This document shows, piece after piece, positions 55,526 through 64,000 of a stretch of DNA of 64,000 bases. The position numbers were made by a program, and so were the translations under genes. Source of the DNA: Planctomycetota bacterium (GTDB lineage Bacteria; Planctomycetota; B15-G4); assembly GCA_029245865.1 (NCBI GenBank), contig JAQWOM010000004.1, positions 85,413 through 149,412 of the forward strand, read 5' to 3'. Each line of letters opens with the position of its first letter. The stretch's first letter is position 1. The notes beneath the pieces are model-generated. The model was not told where the DNA came from. It searched no databases and saw nothing but the letters and a program-made list of their open reading frames with translations.

Positions 55526-56428
55526 ATGCTGCAAACCTTCGACGAACGCAACCGAGATATTCTCGTCAATGTGAATGGAAAGCTCTCTCACCGTGACGAA
55601 GCTCGCATCAGTCCTTTCGATTCTGCAGTGCAGGGTGGAGATGCTGTCTGGGAAGGGCTTCGAGTCTATGACGGCCGCATCTTCAAGCTCGACGAACACC
55701 TGCTCCGCCTTCGTCACTCAGCGCTGGCGTTGGCTTTTTCGCCCATTCCATCGCGCGATGCTCTGGTCACAGAGATTCATCGCACTCTAGAAGCCAATGA
55801 GATGCGCGACGGCGTACATATTCGCCTCACACTCACTCGCGGCGAGAAGATCACGAGCGGCATGGACCCGCGTCTCAATCAATCAGGTCCAACGCTCATC
55901 GTACTGGCTGAACACAAACCCCCTGTGTACGACAAAAGCGGCCTACGCCTGATGACCGCCTCGCTTCGTCGACCAGGCCCAGATGTCATGGACCCCAAGA
56001 TCCATCACGCCAATCTGATTCCTTCAATTCTCGCCAAGATCGAAGCCAACGCAGCCGGAGCAGACGACGCTCTGCTGCTTGACCGTCACGGTTTCGTGGC
56101 AGAAACAAATGCGACCAATGTATTCATACTGACTCACGAAGGTCTCGCGACAAGCCGTACCGTTGCATGCCCTGAAGGGGTCACGCGTGCCACCGTGTTG
56201 GAGCTATGTGAATCGCTCGGCCTTCCCTGCGCCGTGCGTGACATCAGTCAAGCCGAAGTCTATCGGGCTGATGAAGTCTTCTGCACCGGGACCATGGGTG
56301 AGCTCGCACCCGTAGTCGAAGTGGATGGCCGCACGATTGGCAACGGCTCGATGGGCGACATAACGCGACGACTCTCAAATGCTTTCGCTGACCTCACGGC
56401 AGCTGAAGGCGTACGCATCGTGGAATGA
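55526..56428 (+). CDS. Class IV aminotransferase (branched-chain / D-amino acid type)
   Basis: A 300-residue PLP enzyme. The N-terminal part has ILVNVNGKLSHRDEARISPF, AVQGGDAVWEGLRVYDG and LDEHLLRLRHSA. The PLP lysine lies in VMDPKIHHANLIPSILAKIE, in the KIHHxNL variant typical of one subgroup, and the cofactor Glu in GFVAETNATNVFIL. ACPEGVTRATVLELC and EVFCTGTMGELAPV complete the fold. It is similar to IlvE and D-alanine transaminases; the substrate is not resolved. It overlaps the next gene by 4 bp (ATGA) and follows the sulfotransferase-like gene by 3 bp, so the three are one translational unit. Confidence 0.9.
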   Translation: MLQTFDERNRDILVNVNGKLSHRDEARISPFDSAVQGGDAVWEGLRVYDGRIFKLDEHLLRLRHSALALAFSPIPSRDALVTEIHRTLEANEMRDGVHIRLTLTRGEKITSGMDPRLNQSGPTLIVLAEHKPPVYDKSGLRLMTASLRRPGPDVMDPKIHHANLIPSILAKIEANAAGADDALLLDRHGFVAETNATNVFILTHEGLATSRTVACPEGVTRATVLELCESLGLPCAVRDISQAEVYRADEVFCTGTMGELAPVVEVDGRTIGNGSMGDITRRLSNAFADLTAAEGVRIVE

Positions 56429-58266
56429 TCATTCGCCACCAGAACCATGGACTTCTGCCACATGCTTTGCTCTGCCTCTTACTTGGGGGGCTGGGCTCCA
56501 CGTCTGGCGTATCTGCGGCCATAAGCCCTCCGACCCATTTCCAAGAGGCACCCTCTCACCAGCCCGAGGAACTGCCCCTCGCACTCCCTCCCATCGACCC
56601 AACCCAGCTCATCCCACGCCCTGCGGAATTGCGGCAAGCAGATGCCGTCTTTCTGCTTGGCTCTCATGCCACCGTGGTCGTGGATGCAGGGGCCATCGAG
56701 GCCCATCCCATCGCCACTCGCCTCGCACGCCAACTCCGCCTCAGCACCGGGCAGTCCATTCCCATCGAACTGAGCGATGTGAGCGACGCAGAGTTCGGAG
56801 CATGGATCGTAAGACTGCGCACTGATCGCACAGAATTCGGCACCGAAGGCTATCGCATCAAAATCGAACCCGAACAGGCTCGACTGGTCGCAGCCACACC
56901 CGCTGGACTGCTTGCTGGATTCTCAACTCTTCGCCAGTTGCTGCCCGCATCCGAACTTGAACCCGGCGAACCACCGCGAGAGCTTCTGCTGCGATGCCTC
57001 CGCATCCAGGATGGGCCACGTGTTCCCGAGCGTGGACTTAACCTGGAGATCGGCGACCACGCACTGAGCAAAAAGGAATTGCTCCGACTCGTCCAACAGC
57101 TTGCCCACCACAAATGGAATGAGCTGCACCTCACAGGCGACACATCAGGATTGAGCGAAAAAACTCTCCGGGAATTGCGCCAGGCCGCAAACCGTGAAGG
57201 CATCACGTTGTTTTTGAACGCAGATCGCGGAGAACCTGATGCCGCGAAAGTCCTGTACACACTTAAAGCTCCCCTGGACTGGGAAGAGGCTTCGAAAATT
57301 CCCGAACTCCGCGGAACGCCCACGAGCGTCAAGGTGCATGTCCGGCTTGACGACATTCCGGCCGGACAACTTGCCTCATGGCTCTGGCCGCGCTTGATCG
57401 CCCTGGCCGAATCAGCCTGGACTCAGACCATCGCTCCGAACAACCAAGACTTTTCTGCGCGACTGACAAATCACCTGGACTACTTGTCGGCCGAAGGCAT
57501 CCAATGGTTTGTCCCGGCGCCCGAGAGAATGGGTACCGAGAGAGTCTTTGAAGAGTCCGCGATCCTGCGGCTTCATAATCCGGGGCCCGTCGGCAGTGTT
57601 CGCGCGACCCTTGATGGAAGCCCTGTCACCTATCAATCACCTGTCATTGCAGGCCCCCTGACCCTGACCGAGAGCGGAAGAGTGCGCGCTCGTGTCTTCA
57701 TAGACAAAGAGCACGTGAGTTCAGAACTCGACTTCAGCGTGGTGTGCGAACCCGCGCTGCTCGCAGAAGGCGAGACACCCCAAGGCCTCGCCCCAGGTCT
57801 TGAATGGGAAGCCTTTGACAAAGATCTCTCATCGAATGATGACATGACATTGCGCGAACCGCTTGTGCAGGGCTGGGCCTCGCGCCCCGCCCGGCCGAGC
57901 AACGCACCCGACAACATCATGGTCATACGCTTCCACGGTTGGATCGAGGTGCCTCGGACGGGGACGTATTCTCTGGGAGCCCACACCCGTTCGCCTTGCG
58001 CACTCGTTCTGGGGCAAGGTGAGAGTGCGCGACGTTTTGAGTTTTCAGAAGGCGGTCCTGTCACCGTCGAAACTGTCCTCGGTGCGGGAACGCATCGCGC
58101 GCAGTTGCTGTGGTGGCCGACCCCCTACAACGAGCCCCCACGGCTGAGTTGGCATCGCACTCACGACAGAGGCGCTGAAGACATGGCCCTGGCCTGGCTC
58201 GCTCCGACACCAGATTTCATTGCCCTCGAGCCCCTTCGCTCAGAAAGCGCTCAGAAGGACGGTTAG
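56425..58266 (+). CDS. GH20-like exported protein with most of the catalytic barrel missing
   Basis: A 613-residue exported protein. The signal peptide covers about the first 32 residues (HALLCLLLGGLGSTSGVSAA). Residues about 58-190 are the GH20 N-terminal domain (IPRPAELRQADAVFLL, EGYRIKIEPEQARLVAATPA, GLLAGFSTLRQLLP). The barrel should follow at RGLNLEIGDHALSKKELLRL (the RGxxLDxxRH strand) but is cut to about 140 residues. The HLTDDQGWR-like and catalytic Asp-Glu segments are absent, and only the last helix (LWPRLIALAESAWTQ) remains. The C-terminus has a chitobiase-like domain (about 370-440) and a PA14-like domain (about 460-600). Probably carbohydrate-binding rather than hydrolytic. Confidence 0.75.
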   Translation: MIIRHQNHGLLPHALLCLLLGGLGSTSGVSAAISPPTHFQEAPSHQPEELPLALPPIDPTQLIPRPAELRQADAVFLLGSHATVVVDAGAIEAHPIATRLARQLRLSTGQSIPIELSDVSDAEFGAWIVRLRTDRTEFGTEGYRIKIEPEQARLVAATPAGLLAGFSTLRQLLPASELEPGEPPRELLLRCLRIQDGPRVPERGLNLEIGDHALSKKELLRLVQQLAHHKWNELHLTGDTSGLSEKTLRELRQAANREGITLFLNADRGEPDAAKVLYTLKAPLDWEEASKIPELRGTPTSVKVHVRLDDIPAGQLASWLWPRLIALAESAWTQTIAPNNQDFSARLTNHLDYLSAEGIQWFVPAPERMGTERVFEESAILRLHNPGPVGSVRATLDGSPVTYQSPVIAGPLTLTESGRVRARVFIDKEHVSSELDFSVVCEPALLAEGETPQGLAPGLEWEAFDKDLSSNDDMTLREPLVQGWASRPARPSNAPDNIMVIRFHGWIEVPRTGTYSLGAHTRSPCALVLGQGESARRFEFSEGGPVTVETVLGAGTHRAQLLWWPTPYNEPPRLSWHRTHDRGAEDMALAWLAPTPDFIALEPLRSESAQKDG

Positions 58267-58336
58267 CGGCCCTTCGCGCTCCCACGCGGCGCACCCGTGA
58301 TAGGCTGAAGAGTCCCACCCTCCGCTGATCGACACC

Positions 58337-59674
58337 GTGCTGTCCTCCTCACTCATCCTGGCTCTAGGCCTGCTCCTGCAAGCTCCAGGAGTTCCGCAGG
58401 TCCACGACAATGTGCTCGTGATCCTGGCCGATGACATGGGCATCGAGCGCACCCCAGCCTATGGCACCACCGTCGTTCCCAGCGGACCGACTCCCTGGCT
58501 CGACGCACTCGCCAGATATGGCGTGTTGTTTCGCAATGCCTATGCCGAGCCTCTCTGCAGTCCCACCCGGTCTGCCATCTTGACTGGCAAGCACCCCTTT
58601 CGAACGGGCATTGGACGTGGCGTCGGCTACAACGGCGGCGCCGGGAATGTCGAAGGCGACCCGGCAGAAAACTCACTGGCTGACGCCCTGAGTGACACGC
58701 ACCGAACAGCCGCGATTGGCAAGTGGCATCTGAGCATCAACGAGAATCTCGGCGGCACTGGCTTTCAGCATCCCATTCTCTATGGATTTAACGAGCACCG
58801 CGGCCCCATCGCCAACTTGAAGCCGAACGATCCAAATGGGTACTTCAACTACGAGAAGAACATCGCGGATGCAGACGGGAATCAACAGGTTCTTGTGTCA
58901 GATGCATACGCCACCAGCGACCAAGTAGACGACGCACTTTCTCTCATTGAGAGAGCCGGGCAAGAACCCTGGTTTGTGTGGCTGGCATTCAATGCTCCAC
59001 ACACGCCCTTTCATGTCCCACCCTCGGACCTCACAACGCTGCATGTCGAGAGTTCGAGCTCGAATTCAACAAAGCATCGCGCAGCGATTCAGGCCATGGA
59101 CACAGAAATCGGGCGACTACTTCAAAGCATTCGCCCCTCTGTCTTGCAACGAACCTGGATTATCTTTCTCGGAGACAACGGTTCACCGGACAGTGCGCTA
59201 CCCGGCATCTCTGATGCCAAGGGCACGGCACACGAATACGGAGTTCACATACCACTGATCATCGCCGGCCCACGTGTGCTTGGACCTGGTCGGGAAGTTT
59301 CTTCGCTCGTCGGTGTGACAGATCTCTTTGCAACCGTTTGCGACATGGCGGGTATTCCAACACCACCCTCTGCACTGGACAGCGTGTCCTTCTACGACCA
59401 CCTCCTCGACCCACACGCCATCCCGCGTCGAATGACTGTGTACTCAGAGACGTTTCAGCCGAACGGCCCGCCTCCTTACATCTTTCACGACCGCACTGTT
59501 CGCGACATGCGCTTCAAGCTCCGCGAGAAGAGCCCCGCCATCCTTTCGCAGTACAGCTTTTTTCGTCTTGCCACAGACCCATTCGGCGAACAAGACCTCC
59601 TGCCTGCGCTGACCCCGGCACAAACCACTGTTTTCAACTCGCTCGTCTCGGAGTTGGACGGATTGGCTCCCTGA
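58337..59674 (+). CDS. Exported type I (formylglycine) sulfatase
   Basis: A 445-residue arylsulfatase-like enzyme. The start is GTG 58337, giving a short signal peptide (LSSSLILALGLLLQAPGVP). Metal-binding ADD is at residues 31-33, the sulfatase signature LCSPTRSAILTGKHPFRTGI at 73-92 has the modified Cys at 74, KWHLSIN supplies active-site residues, and FLGDNGSPDS holds further metal ligands. It closely resembles the enzyme at 5407 in its core but lacks that protein's C-terminal module. It is 70 bp downstream of the GH20-like gene, so it is probably part of the same transcription unit, consistent with sulfated amino-sugar polymers as substrates (inference). Confidence 0.93.
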   Translation: MLSSSLILALGLLLQAPGVPQVHDNVLVILADDMGIERTPAYGTTVVPSGPTPWLDALARYGVLFRNAYAEPLCSPTRSAILTGKHPFRTGIGRGVGYNGGAGNVEGDPAENSLADALSDTHRTAAIGKWHLSINENLGGTGFQHPILYGFNEHRGPIANLKPNDPNGYFNYEKNIADADGNQQVLVSDAYATSDQVDDALSLIERAGQEPWFVWLAFNAPHTPFHVPPSDLTTLHVESSSSNSTKHRAAIQAMDTEIGRLLQSIRPSVLQRTWIIFLGDNGSPDSALPGISDAKGTAHEYGVHIPLIIAGPRVLGPGREVSSLVGVTDLFATVCDMAGIPTPPSALDSVSFYDHLLDPHAIPRRMTVYSETFQPNGPPPYIFHDRTVRDMRFKLREKSPAILSQYSFFRLATDPFGEQDLLPALTPAQTTVFNSLVSELDGLAP

Positions 59675-59731
59675 AAGAGCCTGAACTCTCAGTCTTTGGC
59701 AGCCGGCACTCAAAAGCTGGAAAGCTGCCGA

Positions 59732-62236
59732 CTACACCGTCCGAGTGCGCCCCGCCAAGAGGGCCAGAAGATAAGCAATGCCGGCAGCTGCAAAGCTCAT
59801 CGAGAAGCCTCCCCACATCGCCAGCAAGATCCCGATGATGGAAGCCAACACCGACGCCCCGCCGTTCACACCAAAAGCCCAGGGCACCAGCTGGCTGGCT
59901 TGTCTCTGAACAATCGCCAGGCCCGAAGGAAACGGCATGCCCATGAAGAAGGCCATGGGCGCAAGCGAAAGCACTGTGATGGCGATACGCATCGCGATCG
60001 GCAGCTTGAGCGCCGCGTCGAAAAGAGCCGGCAAAGCAAGCACGAAGACCAGTAGCAAGAGCAGCACGGCAACCAAAGCCCGGCGAAGCGTGCGTCGTGG
60101 ATCGTCGCTCTTCCCTGCCACCGCGGCCCCGAGGGCCGAAAAAATCAGGAACGAGATCAGCACGACGGTGATGGCGTATCCCGGGTGGCCAAGGAACAGC
60201 ACAAATCGCTGCATCGCCGCAACCTCGATAAGGATGTAGCCGGCACCCAATCCACAGAAATAGAGCACCCAGCGAGCACTTCCGGGCACCTTCAGCCCAT
60301 CACGTCGGAAAACCAACAAGGGGACAAGCACAAGTAGCGCCACCAGCAGAACAGACTGCCCCAACACCGTGAGCAACATGAGCAGGCCGATTGGCTTTTC
60401 GCCAATGATCTCGAGGTATTCGGTGCCCACTTCCGCGAGCTTTTCGTCACCGGTTGCAGGTGCAACGAGCGACTCACTTGCTTCCGGGTCCAAACCGAAC
60501 AATGTTGGAAGAACATTCTGCCAACGGTGGTAACGGAAGAAGAACGGGTTGTTATCCGTAACAGGGTCGAGATTGTAGAGGTACCTGTCTCGAAAGTCCT
60601 CCTCGGCACCATCCTCCACCGCCGCAAAAAAGTCTGGGAACTCTCCTCCGACGTCCACACCCGGCGCATACATGATAGAGAACATCGGTCGCGCAGCACA
60701 CAGCTCTTGATACATCGCGACTTCGCGCGGCGTGAACGGGCGCTTGCGAATGAGAACCGCGGCGTAACCGAGGCCCTCCACCCGCCCATCGGGAGTCGTG
60801 TATTCCTTACCTTCCCAACCGATGACCACAAAGTGTTGTTCCGGGTGCTCGGCGCCATCTCGCCGCAGTGCATCGACCGCAATGGCCGCAAGTCGCAATG
60901 TTTCGCGAGGTGGGTCAAACCGGAACCGCATCACACCGATCACGCCATCTGGCGTGAGGTGTGCAAGAAAATCGTCGTAAGCCTCGGCCGTATAGAGATA
61001 CGACTCGCTCATCACATAGCTACCGGACGACAGCGCTGAATACGTGTCGGTGCCCGTCATCTGAATGAGGTCGTACTTCTCGTCTGAACGTCGCAGCCAG
61101 GAGCGTCCCTCGTCCACGTGAATGGTGACACCCGGAAGGAAATAGCGGTCAGCCGTAGCCTCGCGATACTCGTTACGCATGAGACTCGCGGTCGTCGCAT
61201 TCAGTTCGACGCCTGTGAAATCCACCGAGGAACCGTCGGGGAAACTCCGCGGTGCTTTCGCCTGAAGAATGTCGATCCCACCGCCGACACCGATTGCGAG
61301 AACCTTCGGCGCCGTGTCCTGGAAGAGGAGATAGCCCAATCCCTCTTTGCCAGCCAGGTCTGTGACCAGGTGGCGCGCGCCCATGAACATCACGGTGGGT
61401 GCATCACCATCCTGATAAACAACCCGCTCTTCGTCTGGAAACTCTGGTCCGGGGCCCACCACATCCAGACGACAAATCGGATCCCAACGCGTCATCTCGA
61501 CACGCAGCCGCGGATCGAATTTCATTGTCTGAGACATCACCTTGTTCACGGCCACCGGGACCTCGAACACCGATGTCGGTGTCATATAGGCCAGGCAGAC
61601 ACTCACAACCGCCAGTGCACCACCAAGTAGCTTGAAACCGCGTCGGTCCGCAGCAAGAAGTGCTGCGCCGACAAAAGTTACGGCCGCAGCGAACAACACC
61701 GCCCCCTCACCACCCAGGCCGCGCAAGACCGGGAGGTACAGCGCACACCCAAACGCAGATCCGCCCATGTTCCAGGCGTACACCTTGCCCACACTGCCAC
61801 GAGAATCGGAGAGCGCAAGTGCGATCACCATGCCACCGAACACCATGGGCAAAATCAGCATGCTGTACTGAAAGGCCGCCACGGCCAGACCACCGGTGTC
61901 CATAGAAGACTCGGGCAGAGCGCGCGTCACCACGGCGTACGAACCCACGGTCGCCAGGCCGAAAGCCGTTGCCCATGCCGAAAGCCGTCCAGAGGTCTTG
62001 CCCATGAGCCAGCGTGGTCGGCACGACAGCAGTGCTCCGCCTGCCGCAAAACCCAGGAGCGTGAACGTCACCACCAGATAGGTCAGGTGATGCCACAGCA
62101 TGGGCGAAAGGATGCGAGTGTGCACAAGCTGCACGAGCAGCACGGATGCAGAGACCAGCGCCACACCCGGCAGGCGAAGAGCAGGTAGCGGCACCGAACC
62201 AGCCGTCTCGGGCCGGGAAGAGTCGGAATCATTCAT
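59732..62236 (-). CDS. Multi-pass membrane protein with spermidine-synthase-like domain
   Basis: An 834-residue protein with a tripartite layout. About seven transmembrane helices form the N-terminal 220 residues (FTLLGFAAGGALLS, SDSRGSVGKVYAWNMGGSAF). A cytoplasmic spermine/spermidine-synthase-like Rossmann domain occupies about 270-540 (VLAIGVGGGIDILQAK, VDFTGVELNATTASLM, YDLIQMTGTDTYSALSSG). About seven more helices make up the C-terminus (GMPFPSGLAIVQR, FGVNGGASVLASIIGI). The aminopropyltransferase His/Gln and catalytic Asp pattern is altered (MTGTDTYS), so a different methyltransferase-like role is possible. The ATG at 62236 is preferred over a GTG at 62305. Common in planctomycetes; function unproven. 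Confidence 0.85.
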   Translation of the reverse strand: MNDSDSSRPETAGSVPLPALRLPGVALVSASVLLVQLVHTRILSPMLWHHLTYLVVTFTLLGFAAGGALLSCRPRWLMGKTSGRLSAWATAFGLATVGSYAVVTRALPESSMDTGGLAVAAFQYSMLILPMVFGGMVIALALSDSRGSVGKVYAWNMGGSAFGCALYLPVLRGLGGEGAVLFAAAVTFVGAALLAADRRGFKLLGGALAVVSVCLAYMTPTSVFEVPVAVNKVMSQTMKFDPRLRVEMTRWDPICRLDVVGPGPEFPDEERVVYQDGDAPTVMFMGARHLVTDLAGKEGLGYLLFQDTAPKVLAIGVGGGIDILQAKAPRSFPDGSSVDFTGVELNATTASLMRNEYREATADRYFLPGVTIHVDEGRSWLRRSDEKYDLIQMTGTDTYSALSSGSYVMSESYLYTAEAYDDFLAHLTPDGVIGVMRFRFDPPRETLRLAAIAVDALRRDGAEHPEQHFVVIGWEGKEYTTPDGRVEGLGYAAVLIRKRPFTPREVAMYQELCAARPMFSIMYAPGVDVGGEFPDFFAAVEDGAEEDFRDRYLYNLDPVTDNNPFFFRYHRWQNVLPTLFGLDPEASESLVAPATGDEKLAEVGTEYLEIIGEKPIGLLMLLTVLGQSVLLVALLVLVPLLVFRRDGLKVPGSARWVLYFCGLGAGYILIEVAAMQRFVLFLGHPGYAITVVLISFLIFSALGAAVAGKSDDPRRTLRRALVAVLLLLLVFVLALPALFDAALKLPIAMRIAITVLSLAPMAFFMGMPFPSGLAIVQRQASQLVPWAFGVNGGASVLASIIGILLAMWGGFSMSFAAAGIAYLLALLAGRTRTV

Positions 62237-62518
62237 GGGCGTCGCAGGGTCTGTCCGAGTCGGTTGGATCTTGATCGATTGCTCTGTATCAACAAACGCC
62301 GGCACGTGTTGATGGCCGGCGCACGAAGTCCAGGCAAGATGGTAGTGCGTCTCGGCTCAGAGTCCATTTCCAGCTTTAGAAGCTGGGGTCTGCCTCCTAC
62401 GCCCCTTCAGAAATATCGTCTCATGCAGACTTCAGGAGACCTGGATGATCTGCATCGAAGAGGCCTGCCACCCGGCGAAAAGCCCGTGAGAGCGGTTTCT
62501 CGCCCCTCGCCATTCGAA
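62237..62518. other. Intergenic region, nothing evident
   Basis: The 282-bp gap between the membrane protein start and the nagB-like stop shows no convincing gene or strong terminator. It should contain the promoter of the membrane-protein gene on the minus strand. Confidence 0.4.
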
Positions 62519-63301
62519 TCAGCCCTGCAAATCCGGAGAGAGCGCCGAGGCGGCCTCCTTGTCCAAGAGCACCGTCACATTGTCATGGGCCTGGAGGAAA
62601 CTCGCGGCGACCTCGTCGTGCACAGGCCCCTCGAGGGCTCGAGAGACGATCTCGGCCTTGTGGGCGCCCAGGGCGAGCAAAGTGATCTGACGCGCTTCCA
62701 GGATAGTTCCAACGCCCATGGTGATGGCGTGCTCGGGCAGTTCGGAGCCGGGGCGTGCAAGTCGAGCGTTGTCTTTCAGAGTGCGCTCGTCCAGGCGCAC
62801 CAATCGGGTCCGCGTACCAGCTCCCGAGCCTGGCTCATTGAAACCAATGTGACCGGTCCTCCCGATGCCGAGCAAGAAGTGATCAATGTCACCGTTCTGG
62901 CGAAGAGCCCGTTCGTAAGCGAGGCAGTGCTCGTCGATTGCCGCCGCCGCAACACGGCCGTCTGGCAAGTGGACATTCGATGGATTCACGTCGACCTGAT
63001 CCCACAACAACTTAGCCATCACTTTGTGATAACTCCTCGAATCGTTCGGATCCATGGGCCAGTACTCATCCAGATTGAAACCTGCGACATGTGCAAACGA
63101 CAGCCCGTCTTCGCGATGCATGCGCACGAGCTCACCATAGACACCAACCATGGTTGCGCCCGTGGCCAATCCAAGCACTGCAGACATACGCCGCGCCTGT
63201 CGTTCAAGAACAACATCCGCAACACGGCGAGCGGCAGCGAGCGCAGCCGTGCGAGCATTCTCAAAGACGCGGATGAGGGGGCGCTGACGCAGAGCGTTCA
63301 C
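62519..63301 (-). CDS. Glucosamine-6-phosphate deaminase-like protein (NagB family)
   Basis: A 260-residue sugar-phosphate isomerase/deaminase fold. GLATGATMVGVYGELVRMHR (phosphate loop), FNLDEYWPMDPNDSRSYHKV (catalytic Asp region) and LLGIGRTGHIGFNEPGSGAG are clear. In E. coli NagB the corresponding loop is GxDGHIAFNEP; here Thr replaces that Asp, a substitution I recall from a NagB-like subgroup. The GTG start at 63301 lies 5 bp after the stop of the preceding gene, so the two are probably co-translated. It likely releases ammonia from GlcN-6-P, feeding amino sugars into glycolysis. Confidence 0.88.
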   Translation of the reverse strand: MNALRQRPLIRVFENARTAALAAARRVADVVLERQARRMSAVLGLATGATMVGVYGELVRMHREDGLSFAHVAGFNLDEYWPMDPNDSRSYHKVMAKLLWDQVDVNPSNVHLPDGRVAAAAIDEHCLAYERALRQNGDIDHFLLGIGRTGHIGFNEPGSGAGTRTRLVRLDERTLKDNARLARPGSELPEHAITMGVGTILEARQITLLALGAHKAEIVSRALEGPVHDEVAASFLQAHDNVTVLLDKEAASALSPDLQG

Positions 63302-63306
63302 CTCAC

Positions 63307-64000
63307 TTAGTGTTCACGCACCGGATGATGGTTTTGAAGGTAATCCTCAACATTGGGTCGCCCCGCCGCTGCATCACGACCGACGCGCCGCAAAGTCTCC
63401 CCCGTGCGCTCCACCAGCACATCCGCGAGAAGGTCGAGGTACTGCAACGCGACACCCGAATCACAGTTCTGAGGGCCAGCGAGTTCACGCCCAGCGAGCA
63501 AATCCGCTTCGAGCATGGCCTGCGCCGTCACCCGAGGATTCGAGTACGCGCCGTCTCCATCAACGTCGAGAAAGACCGGGTTCGTTGCGGCCAGCGTGTA
63601 GTCATTGAGCAGGGGAAACCAAGGCCCACCGATGCCATCTCCCAGCACGACACAAACCAGCCAGGCGTCACGCATGGATGCCAACTGCACGGGCAGGTCA
63701 AGGGTCACATCCGTCGGCTTTCCCTCGACGACAGGAACATCCATCGCCGCGACCTCTTCTCCGTTGCAAAAGACGAGGGCGCGCCTTGGTCGCACCCAGG
63801 TGGGCGACGACACGCGCAACGAAACGTCGACACGACCACCTTCAGCGTCCACTTGGTCGCCCATCGTGCCACCGTTCACCAGCACATCCGCAAAGATGCC
63901 CATGCTGATGGATGTTTGCCCGGCCTGAAAAGCGGCACAAGCGGCATCCACGTCAATCGCGGCTGGATCATCGGTGTCGCTCGGCACATATGTGCGCCCA
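63307..64000 (-). CDS. C-terminal part of a probable CehA/McbA-like metallohydrolase
   Basis: The frame is open to the right edge and ends at TAA 63307-63309, giving about 230 residues of a longer protein. The sequence begins GRTYVPSDTDDPAAIDVDAA, then CAAFQAGQTSISMGIFADVL and VSSPTWVRPRRALVFCNGEE. A pattern of DAFRAGRSYVTxGP followed by a beta domain with xNG is typical after the PHP metal-hydrolase domain of CehA/McbA-like proteins, whose N-terminal part would lie outside the window. An LDVDGDGAYSNPRVTAQA acidic loop may bind calcium. It is coupled to the nagB-like gene. The assignment is tentative because the catalytic domain is not visible. Confidence 0.5.
   Translation of the reverse strand, partial: GRTYVPSDTDDPAAIDVDAACAAFQAGQTSISMGIFADVLVNGGTMGDQVDAEGGRVDVSLRVSSPTWVRPRRALVFCNGEEVAAMDVPVVEGKPTDVTLDLPVQLASMRDAWLVCVVLGDGIGGPWFPLLNDYTLAATNPVFLDVDGDGAYSNPRVTAQAMLEADLLAGRELAGPQNCDSGVALQYLDLLADVLVERTGETLRRVGRDAAAGRPNVEDYLQNHHPVREH

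Noticed and set aside
55526..56428. Aminotransferase with a displaced PLP lysine
   Set aside because: The KIHHxNL spacing differs from E. coli IlvE but matches a conserved subgroup pattern I recall, so no loss of function is inferred.

Overview
The window reads as chromosome of a Gram-negative, GC-rich bacterium, most likely a deep-branching planctomycete. The inference rests on the mix of genes: an LpxC-FabZ fusion with other lipid A genes, three sulfatase-family proteins, CRTAC1/UnbV-type secreted repeat proteins, large secreted proteins of unknown function, a eukaryote-like IleRS, and a C-terminal module I associate with planctomycetal secreted proteins. There is no phage, no insertion sequence with a transposase and no CRISPR array.

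Left part (1-18.3 kb). Two divergent CRTAC1-like lipoproteins come first. The second (2404-5274) carries an in-frame TGA followed by a SECIS-like hairpin and ends in a thioredoxin domain. Then come a formylglycine-type sulfatase, an ATP-grasp protein, a two-component system divergent from a very basic exported protein, an inverted-repeat-bounded 239-bp segment, a HugZ-like heme-utilisation protein with a His-rich insert, tRNA-Glu, a metallophosphoesterase, a SPATA20/YyaL-like protein and a secreted CBM2-GH18 chitinase-like enzyme.

Central housekeeping block (18.3-41.2 kb). tRNA-Lys is followed by rpsB-tsf-pyrH-frr (minus strand) and a plus-strand diguanylate cyclase. A long minus-strand series then reads glmU-prs-rplY-pth-[rpsF::rpsR fusion]-rplI-SGNH protein-dnaB-bamA-lpxD-lpxC/fabZ-lpxA-Gfo/Idh-ileS. 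It combines ribosome, replication, UDP-GlcNAc/lipid A and outer-membrane assembly genes, often with 4-11 bp overlaps. The most striking gene is a single reading frame joining ribosomal proteins bS6 and bS18, which normally form a heterodimer in the 30S platform.

Right part (41.2-64 kb). A probable abundant exported protein has a long leader and a strong terminator. It is followed by a patatin-like lipase, NadE, a second sulfatase-like lipoprotein, a 1650-residue Gly-rich lipoprotein and a Ski2-like helicase. A plus-strand group (sulfotransferase, class IV aminotransferase, gutted GH20 protein, sulfatase) comes next, then a membrane-bound spermidine-synthase-like protein, and finally a NagB-like deaminase coupled to the end of a probable CehA/McbA-like protein that leaves the window.

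The best candidates for something undescribed are the apparent UGA recoding in a CRTAC1-thioredoxin protein and the bS6-bS18 fusion. All functions are read from sequence motifs only.
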